Positions 1-10,735 of a stretch of DNA of 64,000 nucleotides are shown here, one piece after another. The stretch spans positions 90,760 to 154,759 of the forward strand of contig LSRX01000321.1 of NCBI GenBank assembly GCA_001939145.1, given 5' to 3'. Under the pieces are notes generated by a model. It did no database searches. It was not told where the DNA came from and saw only the letters and a list, made by a program, of their open reading frames with translations. Source of the DNA: Symbiodinium microadriaticum. Taxonomy: Eukaryota; Sar; Dinophyceae; Suessiales; Symbiodiniaceae. The position numbers were made by a program, and so were the translations under genes. The first letter of the stretch is position 1; every line of letters starts with the position of its first letter.

Positions 1-3000
1 TCCCCAAGCAAACATTCCTCGACCTTTGGAATAAGAGTTCAGTGCAGAAGGACAGCGACACATGCTTCCTGGAGCAGGGATTCGGCAAGCGTGCGGATAC
101 TTATACAGTTTCTTTTTCGCGTGTGATCGTGGCCATCCTTCCGTGACGAACTCAGCATGCAGAAGGGCTGATGCTACTGCGGTGGAAGCTCCCGACCTGC
201 CTTCTGGATGTAGTCCAAGCGGCCCGACGAACCAACCTCGGCTGGAAGACAGCTGAGCAGCCATACGGTTCATCTCTTGCTCAGTGCAGGCAAGCCACCT
301 TCTCCGGGCAGTAGGTGCCCTCAAGGCCTCTGCGCTCAACCGACAAGGCGTGGTATGACTCTGAGACATCGCAGCCAAGATTGTAAGAGCTCCTAAATGA
401 TACGAAAGCCGCCGTCAATGAAGCCGCCATATTGCTACTTCCTGGCCTGACAGGTCTGAGGTTGGAAGCTGAACCGCCGCCCCCCATTCTTGGAGCCAGG
501 CGGTTCACGCGGGCGTGGTCCGGCCCTCTGGAGACCATGGCAACTGGAGCGCCTGAAAACGGAGCGGGGTCCAGAAATGATCAAGATTTTGATCCTAGGC
601 CTGGCCTGCTTCCTTGCAGCAGACGTACTTGAAGCGCGCCCACAAGCCGCCTTCGGAGTACCTCACCATAACACGACAGGAAGAGCGGTTCCTTAAGCGG
701 TTCCTTACGCAATCGAGCTTGGTCGGAAGCAATCACAAGTTTGTAACAAAACGAGCAGCAAGTTGGGAGAATGTACACGAGAGGACTGAGACTGTCGGTC
801 CTAATTCATGGTCCTTCGGGAGCATGGATCGAGCATCGAGGCTGTACTCAGCCGTGTCATCTCATGGTAAGCAAATCGCGCTCAAGAGGCTCGAAGTGGA
901 CTGCGCTCAGCAGGTCGTGCTGAGGGCAGACGATGTGCAAGCGCTTCAAGATGCTCTTGGAGAGGGCCTTGGTTCTCTCACTATCTTTGGGACGATGGCC
1001 CACGCACCCACCCAACCAAGCAACAACGAGGAGAGGGTCCCTCCCTCCCTCCCTCCCTCCCTCCCTCCCTCCCTCCCTCCCTCCCTCCCTCCCTCCCAAT
1101 TCCACAAGCACTCGTTCGAGACACACAGATGTGGCATCATTGCGTTTTAGCGGGATCGGCGGGATCCCCTCTTGCACACTGGATCGATGCGACTGAAGAC
1201 AACTCGATGCGACTTAACCCTCGGACTCAGTAATTACAGTCTAGTTTCAGAGTCCTTGAACTCGTGCGCGTCTTGCTGGTCCGTCCAAGCTGGGTAGCAT
1301 TGTCCTCGGCTGCCGACGCTTCTCTAGCTGCAATGTTGCTTCTTCCTCGCTCTGGTTAACGGCGAAGCCAAACCAAACCAAGCGCAACCTTGCAACAAAG
1401 CTGGACTCCAGCCAAACCAGAAAGTCCCACTTCCTGGCCGGGCATCCGAGGCCCGAGGCCGTTGCGCAGGTGTACTTCACCTGCAGCTTGTTGTTGACCT
1501 CACAGTGAATCGGCAAGACTGACGGGAACCTGGGATTGTGACCCTCGTTGCTAAGTCTGCGCTTGAAGTCGAGGCACGCCATGGCACGCAGTATTTTTGC
1601 GAGGAAAGTCAGGCGACAAAACCAAACAACGCCATCCCATACCCTGCCAAACTCCCATTGGCACGTGCCACGGCTGACCATCAGCAGAGTCGAGGCTGTA
1701 TGAGGGTAAGCCAGGCGGCATTGAGCATGTCCAATGACTGGAGCACCTTGCCCGCAGGACATGCCATCTCCTTATCTGCAGGTTTGAGGAGACGGTTACC
1801 TCTCGGCCGGTTAAGGGAAGGTTGCGGAGTTGAGTCGCAAGCGTCTGAGTGGGTGCCGATCATCAACTACGGTCGCAAGAGACCTCCATCCTGAATCCCA
1901 ACCCTTGGTTGTTCAGATGTTGGTTCACGAAACCAACGCGTGCAATCGTCGGCTGCGGATTTCATCCCACTGAAATACAGACGCGGCACCCAGCTCTCGA
2001 GATCCTCCCACCATTGAGGCCAGCTGCTGTCCTGACAATGTTTCAAAATGGCGGAGTCATTCCGGCCTTGATGCTTGAGATCATGCTCGGCCGAGACTTC
2101 CGTTGTGAACCTGAGCCTCGCCCCCGGCAGTTCCAATCCCGGTCAAGACCCGAAGCCGACTCTCCTTGAAAGAGCGTGTCGTGGCAATTTGAACGGGAAG
2201 CTCCTGCATTGACGCGATTGGCGGTCTAGGGTGAAAGGAGTTTAATCCTGCTGGAGTATCTTCTGAATGCAGGCGCTGGAAATCCTGAAGCATCAGCACA
2301 CCCTCAATCTTCCCAGCACTCGGACTTGACGATATGGGCACTACGTCAATCGCCAGCTTTGCTGGGCAGGCAGCTCCTTCGAGAGCAGGGGCACGAAGCG
2401 GCAGTCCTGAGTTTGTCTGACGTCTTGACGTGTCGAGCCCAAGAAAAATGACAATGCTTGCACAGCACTTTGGGCAGCAGCTGTCGTTCAAGAAAGCTTC
2501 GGGACAATCCGGGACTCGGACGAACTGTCACCATAAATGCAAGCATCTCAGAGCTCGCATTCGGGGTTGCGGGGGTGTACGGTGAGTTCTAAGCAAATCC
2601 CAATGTCTTGCAAATGTTTTCTCCGAGAGGCCACTGGAACTCCTTTGGCCAAGTCGTTCACTAGGAACATGTCTGGTTGCCTGAGGGAGCGCAAGCACAG
2701 ACGCGAGTGCTGACATAGGTCGTGACGGCCACCAAACTGCCGTGGCGATAAGCAGCTTGAGGGCTGACCAAGCACAGCGTGTCTAGCAAGCTGACAGCAA
2801 TTGCCTGTCGCCTTGCAAATACATCTTCACCACATCATCTATACTGAGCGTCTGAGGTCCAGCCATACAGCAAGTACAACAACATCCGAAACAGATGGAG
2901 CAGTGTCCAACCAGCCACAACACAAACACCCCGAAGCTTTTGCTCGCCCCCAAAACTTCAAACCATTCCAAAACACTCAATGCCGTCTCGACTTAGAGAG

Positions 3001-3918
3001 GTCTTGCTATTTCTACAATCTATTGCCAAGAAACACACAGCACTCGTCCTGCCCAAAACATCTTGAATCTCCAACAAATTACGGAACTCGCCGATACCTC
3101 AAATTCCCATGTGGCCCAGAGAGCCCAGTCGCAGGGAGCCCAGGGCCGTGTTTCCAATGCAGCCACGTGCAATTGCGGAGGTCGGCATCCACATTGTCTT
3201 ATCCTGGGAGTCTTCGGTGACTTTCAGCCGAGAGCGACGCTGCACAGAATCTCAATAAATTTGTCTGACTAACCTTTCACCTTTCTTGTGCCACGCAAGG
3301 AAAGCCACCCCTAAAGTCGCCCCTCGCGTCGCCCCACAACTCGTCAATGCTATGGGCAGCGAAGGAGCCGCCATGTGAGCGAAAGCGGTCCTCAGAAGAC
3401 TGCATCTGGAGTAGACTGCATTGCACGAAAGAGCGGTCAAGCCTGGAGGTGCCAGCTTGCCCCAAGGCAGCATTCGAAACGCCGACCAGAGCTGAAACAA
3501 CGAGAGATCTTTACTTGTAGCCCTCACTTCTGCACTCAGCCATGCCACACCAAAAGCTTCAACGCCGGGAGCCGGGGTGCCCTGGCACGATCACCCTCTT
3601 GTTGTGCGTGTCCGGCCCTTGGTACTCCAAGCGTAGGGAAGCCTCGGCGATGTGCGTTGAACACTAGGCTGTGCTCGCATAAATGTGCCGAGGCTGAGGC
3701 GTGTCCCCCGGATTCGTAGAAGTGCACCTCACAGGGGCTTTCAAGGACCGAAGCGGTAGGGAATTACGGATAATTTGGCAAGGCTGCGGGCAATGTGGGT
3801 TGGTACTTTATGATCTTAGACCCCAAACTCCCTCAACCCTGGGCGGGTCCGCCTTCCCACGGACGAGCGTTGGGTTTTATTGATACCAAGCTCAAACTGA
3901 AAAATTCATATTCACACA
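1..3918. other. Region without a recognisable gene
   Basis: Both strands were read in all frames. Open stretches are short (at most about 180 codons), overlap each other on both strands, and show no family motif or domain pattern I recognise. The only clear structure is the CCCT microsatellite near 1.07 kb. Short exons like those of the 33-36 kb gene could hide here, since exons of 50 bases are not visible as open frames. Confidence 0.5.
1038..1097. repeat. (CCCT)n microsatellite
   Basis: About 15 near-perfect tandem copies of the tetranucleotide CCCT, pyrimidine-rich on the plus strand. It is open in several frames (Pro-Ser-Leu on one strand, Gly-Arg-Glu on the other), which creates spurious open frames. 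Confidence 0.95.
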
Positions 3919-4236
3919 CGGAGAATGGTTTGAGAAAAAAGTTGAAGGCAAAATTACGGCCACTTCTTCCACCATCTGCAAAACCTTAGTACTCATCTGA
4001 AACCTGTGGCAATTACATGATGATTTCTTCCAGGTCCTCGGCTCAGCCTGGTTGCCATTAGATTGAAAAGGCAAGTAAGTCATCCTCGCGTTCCTGGATC
4101 ATATCACAGTCAGCACAACGGTGTCTTCGTTGGCCTGAGTCCTGTCTGTGAGCCTCAGGCCCCCTGCCCCTGCATCGAACTGTATCCTTGGACCTTTAGC
4201 TTAGCATCAGTTTTACACACACACACACACACTCAC
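3919..4236 (+). repeat. Direct repeat, copy 1 (3' end of element on minus strand)
   Basis: This stretch matches 10427-10735 in the same orientation. Shared blocks include the segment around cacttcttccaccatctgca, the segment atgatgatttcttcc, the segment gattgaaaaggca, and ttggcctgagtcctg followed by gtgagcctcaggccc. Copy 1 has about 20 and 13 extra bases relative to copy 2 at two places. Both copies run into a CA-rich microsatellite at the same end (here 4215-4236). The opposite strand encodes the same short peptide in both copies (MSTKVLQMVEEVA), which reflects homology and does not prove a gene. Confidence 0.85.
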
Positions 4237-5935
4237 ACCCTCTTCAGGGGGGTTTGGCACCGCGATTCTCACAGGACTGAGTGCTGAACTGAACATGGAA
4301 GAATCTTGCTTGCTCGCACACGCACCGCCAGTCCGTACATATTCAATGCAACAAGTGATTGCACAGGCGCAAACACGGCTGCTGATCTGCGCGCTTGTGA
4401 CGCAAGATGAAAAGAAGGCTTCCGGTTGTGCTGGCCTCTGACCAGCTGCTTCTTAGGGCATGGCACCACCTCGAGAATGGCACCGTTAGACCTCAAGCGT
4501 TTGTGAACCGGCCCCTTCGTATTCACCTCATGTTTCCTCGGATGTACAGGACCACTTTGACTCGAACAGCACGGGTCCTCAGACTCGCTTTCTGCCAAAT
4601 TCAGACAGTCCCATGAACGCCATTGTAACAATCCCTGACGGAATAATCTCTGACGGAATGCCTGTGGAGGTCTCGGGACCAGTCGATTGAGTCTCCAGCA
4701 ACCCAGCGGAATCCGGCAACGAACCAAGGTCCGAGTCAATATCAATACTTTTTGAGTCCATGGCCGATATCACCTACGGGTTTCTGTAGCCTTCTCGAGC
4801 CGGCATCCAACTGTTTGCCCACACACCCCCTTTCCACTAGGGAACGAGGCGAAGAAATCATTTTCCACTGATCAGGTGCCACTCGTACGAAAATCACTAG
4901 CTCGGTCACTGTCACTGGCTTAAGCTACATGACGCCCACCCTGGTAAGGAAAGCAACTGCGGTCTGCGACCAGTGATGTCGCACATCCTGTGCTGCAATA
5001 TATGCTTGACCTGGTCGACGGCATCAGATGAGTGGGATGGGTGCCACGTTAAATGGACGATCAAGGGCTGCTACCGTGTCTGGGCGGTGCACTTCGAAGC
5101 GCTCAAGGTGTGACTTTGCAGGGAATCCTGCTTGTGCTGCGGTGCGCCTCATGGCTAGGGCGGCTAGGAATAACTCAGAGTATTCGGCATGATCCATAAC
5201 AGTTACGACAGTTACGAGAAAACAAGCGAGGTACGGTCCTTAGTAAACATATAACCTCATATAATCTCACAGCAGCGCTCCTCCTGTCCCCTACATGGAC
5301 GAAATCGCGCTGAATCTGAGGCTCACGCACAACATAGAGCAATCCCATGCACTCACTTGCACACTCCCTTGCCGACGACCATGTTTCAATCTCACGAAGC
5401 TTTGCTAAGCATCATGGTTTTTCACAGACGCACATGTGAACGAACGCGAGATAGCAGCGAGTCCATGAACCTGTGTCAGTCGAGACGAATCGGTGCTTTC
5501 ACCTGGATCGGTCGAATCAGTCGAATCTGCTCCAGCTAAATTTTATGTCGACAAAGGTATTCTCCTGATAGGATGACTTATGCATATCCCACGCTCTGTC
5601 GATCTTTCTGCTCATTCGCGGAATGTCCTTAGTATTGAAAATTATGCTGGAACACGCAATTGTCAACATGGGTTTCACCTGGCTATCGTGGACGTGTTGA
5701 TACGCGTGCACGAACACAACCACAGTCCAGGAATTGTGCTGCAGTTCGAATTCGACTTGGGCGCGAACAATAGCATCTTCCCACACGAGAGGCCAAACTC
5801 GTGCAGATGGTGTCACACCATCCGTAAAGCCAAGGCTGAGTGTCAATGTACCAAGAAAGCTGGCTATTCGCTAAGTGACATCATTTGGAATCTGGCTGAA
5901 CATGCTGGGCGAGGACAAGCGCGTAACTGGTGGGG

Positions 5936-6301
5936 TCAAATCCTGAGCTCATGGCCGAAGGATATTGGAATGGAAGTCCTGTGTGCACGCAGACCTGTCA
6001 GGTAAGAATCGCTGCAAATGCCCTGCTGTACTGTTTCCAGCTCAATGGGTAATCCGTCGAAATCCAATTGAAGAGCCAGCTGAGCCCAATCTCTTTGATG
6101 TTCAGAATGACGCAAGAAGAAGCATCTGTTGTCTGCATAACGAGGAGTGAAGTAAGCCTGCATCCTGAAGTTGGCCCTGAAACAAGAAACATTTTGCTCG
6201 GCGGCGGCCAAGGAGAGCGACACTGGCGCAAGTGGCGAACCCATGCTGGCGCCTTGAATCTGCAGGAAGGTGTCATAAAAACTGGGTGAGCTCAATGACA
6301 T
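5936..6301 (-). pseudogene. Reverse transcriptase core fragment
   Basis: A 121-codon open frame has two hallmark motifs of reverse transcriptases. Residues 14-26 read QIQGASMGSPLAP, the motif B block (G-x-x-M-G-S-P-L-x-P) that contacts template and primer. Residues 55-58 read YADN at the place of catalytic motif C (usually YxDD). The 28-residue distance between the blocks fits the family. The Gly-Ser-Pro-Leu form resembles Penelope-like and dinoflagellate retroelement polymerases more than copia or gypsy types (recollection, not a search). The second catalytic Asp is Asn. Upstream palm motif A and the finger region are not continuous in this frame, so the fragment is truncated or frameshifted. 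It would copy element RNA into DNA if intact. Confidence 0.8.
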
Positions 6302-7950
6302 GTCCTAGCGCGAGGGAGGCCTGGATTCCAGCTGAAAGCCCACTTCTAGTCGCTTCTAGTCCTGCAGACTCGGATGGTGTCGAAGGATGGATGCTGTACC
6401 ACTCTTACATGGCCCTGGTCGAAAGACTGTGGTATCACCAACAGTCCGCATCAGGAGTGAATGATACTGCGCTGGGCAACCAACGAACAGCGAGTTCGGG
6501 TAACAATGCGCAGGTCCTCGCATTATGCCATGTAAAGGCCCAAGTTCCGGTTGCAGTGTCTGAAAAGTCCATGCCTGTCCTTGTCCTTCCTGACAAGCTT
6601 GCTCACGCGTGCGCCACTGTCCATGTACCCAACCATGTATCTTAGGCTCCCAACGCACAGGCAGCTTCCACCGTTGCTCCATGCCTGAACAACGTGTAGT
6701 GTCCGCAAGATTCGCCGAGGCCAAGGCGAACTCAGGTATCAACTGATATCAACTCTCGCACTGCGCACATGATGGGCCTCAAAGGGTTGTTCGGACGCAA
6801 ATGAGAACAAGCGCAGGAGGGAGGCTAGCTCCGGGTCCAATTGCAAAGTTCAGACCTGTGTTTGCAGACGTTGGCAACTGATGGAACAGTACAACGTTTA
6901 GATTGAATGAGTGATCAGTGATCGAATGAGAAACCGCACCTCTGATTGCAGATCATGAGCTGCCGGCAGCAACATCACGGTGTGTTCCTGGGTGGAAGAT
7001 CACCTTGTCGATATTCCAGCTTCTTGCTGAGAAGACTCGTAGGTTCATCCGAGAACTTCAGAAATCTTGCCCGAAGATACAAACTGGAAAGATCTTTCTC
7101 GCGAGACCGAGGTAACTGGCCTTGTGGAACTTGTGGACAGCGTTGGAATCCAGCCGATACGATGAACTGAAAATCATGGCGGAGTCATGCAAGGGAGAGA
7201 CACTGTGATGACGATACCTGGCATGACTCTTGGCTCGCTGTACAAATCGCCATCCTGTAATCGCCATCCTGTAGACGCGGGTGGCAGCACGAAGCGACGC
7301 TCACGTAGACGAAGTTTGCTAAGCAACGAACCTGCCCATGCATTCCATGGCAAATCGATTCTCCACTTCTGGGGCATATGTGCGTGGAGCAAATGCGTTG
7401 GCAAACGTTGCCTTGATGTTAGGAAATCATATCTTCAAGCCTGGTTCCTAGTTCGCGATCCGACCTCGACGCAGCTGAATGAATTTCCTGCATCGGGCAA
7501 GTTCACGTCGGTGCACCGCTTGTCCTGCAGATCCAATGCACAACTGTGCAGCTCCCAAGAATATTCAAAAGGCATGTGACAGGCCTGAAAGAGGTTTTTT
7601 CTAAACAATTTGATGAAAAAGAAGCCGCGATGAGAAAGCACTGCCTGTACAAATAAACGAGCACATATCCACAACATGCGCTCCAAAGTACGATGAGGTA
7701 GAAGCTGAAAAAGTGCTGGTAGGATCAGAGAAAACCATCTGAAAAGGCATGAAGAGATTTGACCAGCTGAGCACGAGACACTGTGTTTACGGATTGTCTG
7801 GCGCAGCGTGGTGCTCTGTGCTGTGTCGGTGGGGCAAGTCACTCTTAAGCTAAAATGTAACATGTCGCGACAAGTTGACCGAGCAATTTCTGCACTGGCA
7901 GCAGTGGCAATTCCCACCCCACCGAAAGGGCATCAAGCTGCGGTCGATCA
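6302..7950 (-). pseudogene. Broken minus-strand reading frames between the RT core and the Pro-rich segment
   Basis: Several minus-strand frames of 60-160 codons (for example 7917-7435, 7267-7058 and 6742-6356) follow one another with changes of frame. No motif is clear enough to name. From their position upstream of the RT motif B block on the same strand, they may be decayed finger and palm parts of the polymerase or a linker region (inference). Confidence 0.3.
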
Positions 7951-8079
7951 CCATGCTCGATGTGGCTCAAAGCGGCAAGAAGCTCATCGCTTGCGGCACG
8001 AACCTTAGGCGGGAGGGCTTCGGGGGCGACAGTAGCTTGATCATCTTGCTCACCTAAGGCAAGACCTTGGGGCCCTTCT

Positions 8080-8412
8080 TCATCGAGGGCGAGTTCTGCG
8101 CTCTCGGACTAATGCTCCAAGCTTCGGCAAGGCAAACGTTCTGCTGCAGCCTTGTCCTTGCAGTGATGGTTGCCGAGGTCGCGCTGATGCTGGAAGGCTT
8201 GGGGGGAGGAGGTCGGGTGGGAGTGACGGGACCCTTGGGGGGAGGAGGTCGGGTGGGAGGGACGGGACATTTGGGGGGAGGAGGTCGGGTGGGAGTGACG
8301 GGACCTCTGTGATACTCTTAAGCCTCGCATTCTCTGCTGCAAAATCTCGCATTTGATCCAACATTGCCTGATTTGCTGACACGAGCCCTCGCTGCTGCAC
8401 GGTCTTAACCAA
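8080..8412 (-). pseudogene. Proline-rich protein segment with predicted helix, part of the element
   Basis: A 110-codon minus-strand frame begins with about 30 residues of helix-type, heptad-compatible sequence (repeated Met, Leu, Val, Ala with Gln and Glu). It then runs into three copies of a 12-residue Pro-rich unit encoded by the 36 bp minisatellite. The neighbouring frame over the same repeat gives units containing TRPPPPK, an SH3-ligand-like pattern, and is also free of stops. The sequence cannot say which frame was translated. Position upstream of the RT on the same strand suggests a gag or ORF1-type protein (inference). Confidence 0.4.
8201..8308 (+). repeat. 36 bp minisatellite, three copies
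   Basis: Units start at 8201, 8237 and 8273 with an exact 36-base period. Each begins ggggggaggaggtcgggtgg, and the units differ at a few bases near their ends. The period is a multiple of three, so copy number can change without shifting frame. All three minus-strand frames stay open across it. Confidence 0.95.
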
Positions 8413-8484
8413 GTCCTGAACCAGGTCCTTGATGGCTTCTATCGCTTATCCCATAAACAGGGATCTTATCCTGGAAACAATGTC

Positions 8485-8904
8485 TTGGTCATATGCGGCA
8501 AGGTAGCATTTAAATCAGCTCCGGCTGCACCACTGCTGTCACCTCGCGAGGCCGGCATCAAAGTACCTGCTGTGATGGCCTCCTGCTGTGCGTCGCCCGT
8601 TAGCTACCAATCAAAGACCCCAACTGTTGAGGTCGAAAGACGCACATCGAGAATGTCCATCCCGTCAATCTTGAAGCCACGCGTGTAACGATTGGACACA
8701 ACTGCTCTGAAGGTTGAAGCCGTACTCCCGGTTGCTATCATACTCGGCATTGGTGGGGCAGCTCCCATGGCTGTGGGAGATCCTTCTGACCTCGCGAATT
8801 CCTGGGCCGGGACCGGCTGCGAAACCGAGGTTGTCGGTCACGGCCTCTGCTGCGAGACCTGGAATCTTCCATGTTGGACCTCGTCGCGACATGTTCCTAG
8901 CCAA
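8485..8904 (-). pseudogene. Coding-like fragment with an internal stop
   Basis: On the minus strand a long frame reads through about 130 codons, interrupted by one TAG at about 8602. It has protein-like composition, with alternating hydrophobic and polar stretches around RGFKIDGMDILDV and then a Gly/Ala/Ser-rich tail. I do not recognise the family. An overlapping frame (8904-8665) is open for 79 codons. It lies between the other minus-strand fragments of the element and is probably part of its 5' protein. Confidence 0.35.
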
Positions 8905-9506
8905 GCTGACAAGCTAAAACCTGACATGAAACGTAGAAGCCAGGACTGACATGTTGCGTCAACAAAGTCACATGCTGCATCCATGGGTGAACTCGGCTGT
9001 CCGTGTCTGCACCTGCAATCTGTAAAGTTACCGGAGCTAACTCTTGATGCCTTCGGCGTGCGTTGGACCTGTGTGGGAATGGGCCGCGCAGGCCTGTTTT
9101 GCTTCCTGACCCCTATACCTGACGCCAACACGCAGTGTGCCGGCGGAGTTGCAACATACCCCTGACTAATGTCAGGGACCTGCCACTTCCCTGGTCCAAC
9201 GACTCTATCCAACATCTGCAACTGACTGGCATCATCTTCCCAACGTGGCTTGGTCGAGAATCCGACCTTCAAGTGATGCTTCCAGTACGCCTGCTATTTG
9301 GACTCATGGAAAGTCACCTTGCTGAATAACTCTTCCTTGTCACCCGTGAAACTCTGCATGAGATTTGCTATGAAAGTCCATTCCATCACCGGTGGTTCAT
9401 GAATTTCGGCCTCATGGTACAGTCTCCCGAGGATCCGTGCATTTCTCTCAACCACATCCGGGTGATTCAGGAGAGGATCCGGCCAGCTGATCAGCTTTAC
9501 CGACAC
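8838..9506 (-). pseudogene. Two coding-like fragments in successive frames
   Basis: Minus-strand frames 9506-9294 (70 codons) and 9272-8838 (144 codons) follow each other with a frame change between them. The first has a convincing globular composition (for example LISWPDPLLNHPDVV and a later EWTFIANLMQSF). The second has Trp/Pro-rich and Cys-containing stretches. Neither matches a family I can name. They sit just inside the 5' repeat of the proposed element and could be its first protein, broken by a frameshift. Host-gene exons inside an intron are the alternative. Confidence 0.35.
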
Positions 9507-10426
9507 AGCATCGCCACTGGCTTCACCTTCGATTGCCTGCTATGCATAAGTCGAGGACTAGGATCAGATGCAAAGCGAGGGGCCTGCGCTGATGAAAATG
9601 TGTTTGCATTGGCCTGACTCGTGCAACAGGGACTTTCAATGCACCACCCTGAGGACTACCATTCGGTCCGGTGCTCCCTCGGCGTATCATCACGTCCCCC
9701 GGGACTGCTAACAGCAGGCGGGCTCGGAGGTTCCGCACGATCACTTTGCAGCAACCCTTCCACCTGAGTACGATCCTGATTCTCTTCATCAGGAATGGAA
9801 CTTATGGCCAATGCTTCCTGACGTTGCGGCCGAGCCTGCCTGCCGATGGAACGCGGCGCCTCCGTAGAGAGATGCTGCCCTCTGGGTTTGCTATCAAAGC
9901 AGCACGTTGCTTGCTGTGAACTGCCGGGCTTGGCAAGTCAGGCACGTCAGCATCAGAAACTAGCGTGTCGGAGATCGTTGTTGAGAATGCCAGAAAGCCA
10001 TCCCTGTTGTTGCTGAAAACGGAATGTCACAGCCTGCAGCGAAATCTTCTTCGGCTTCCGGACTCACATAAGGTGTCTCATGCACGCCGGTGCACGTGAC
10101 ATCATCACCTTCGAAGTCGGACGCCTCAAAAGTATCAGAAGCACACGCATGAATGTCGGCCATCTGACTCCAGCTGAAAAGGTTCTAAAACCTTCAGTAC
10201 ACGACGACCTGCGGTCAGCAAAGGCTTTCCGCCAGACAAAGAGATACACTCAGGCCCGAACGAAAATTCGGCATTGGAATCAACTTTGTGCTTACGTACT
10301 CTTCGGGCGGTACCTGAAAAAAGAGACAAAGAGAGATGGGCCCTCGCGCTGTTGCTGCGGCAGGCTCTGTCGAGTCTTGCTCGTCTAACGTACTTGGTTA
10401 TTCCCGGCTTCGAACCCAGGAAGTCT

Positions 10427-10735
10427 CGGAGAACGGTGGGAGAAAAGGGTTGAAACCATAATGCCACTTCTTCCACCATCTGCAACACCTTAGTACTCAT
10501 AAATGATGATTTCTTCCAAGTCCTCGGCTTAGCCTGGTTGCGATAAGATTGAAAAGGCAGGTACGTGATCCCAGCGTCCCAGGATCATATCACACTCAAC
10601 AGTTGGCCTGAGTCCTGCCTGTGAGCCTCAGGCCCCTGGCCATGCATCGAATTCTTTGTATCCACGGACCCTCAACTTAGCATCAAGGCTTACACTTACA
10701 CTTACACTTACACACAGTTACACACACACACACAC
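10427..10735 (+). repeat. Direct repeat, copy 2 (5' end of element on minus strand)
   Basis: Same orientation as 3919-4236, 6508 bases further on. It lacks two short blocks present in copy 1 (about 20 and 13 bases) and carries scattered substitutions. It ends in a TTACAC/CA microsatellite (about 10685-10735) where copy 1 ends in a CA run. The divergence means that, if these were once identical terminal repeats, the insertion is old. Confidence 0.85.

Larger units (their letters stand above)
3919..10735 (-). mobile_element. Decayed retroelement with direct terminal repeats
   Basis: Two direct copies of a roughly 300 bp sequence (3919-4236 and 10427-10735) enclose about 6.2 kb. Recognisable protein fragments inside read on the minus strand. 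From 5' to 3' on that strand come coding-like fragments at 9.5-8.0 kb, including a proline-rich segment, and then a reverse transcriptase core at 6.3-5.9 kb. This order (structural-type frame, then polymerase, between direct repeats) is that of LTR, DIRS-like or Penelope-like retroelements. I infer one old insertion. Frames are broken by stops and frame changes, so it is not active. No integrase, tyrosine recombinase, GIY-YIG endonuclease or RNase H motif was recognised, so the class stays open. The two repeats could also be independent copies of a dispersed repeat. Confidence 0.5.

Noticed and set aside
857..1196. Overlapping frames with Gly-Arg-Glu or Pro-Ser-Leu repeats
   Set aside because: Artefacts of the CCCT microsatellite.
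10390..10430. GGTTCGAA-type sequence on the minus strand that looked like a tRNA T arm
   Set aside because: The stem does not pair correctly with a 7-base loop, and no acceptor, D or anticodon arms were found. Similar single hits near 19075 and 57535 failed the same test.
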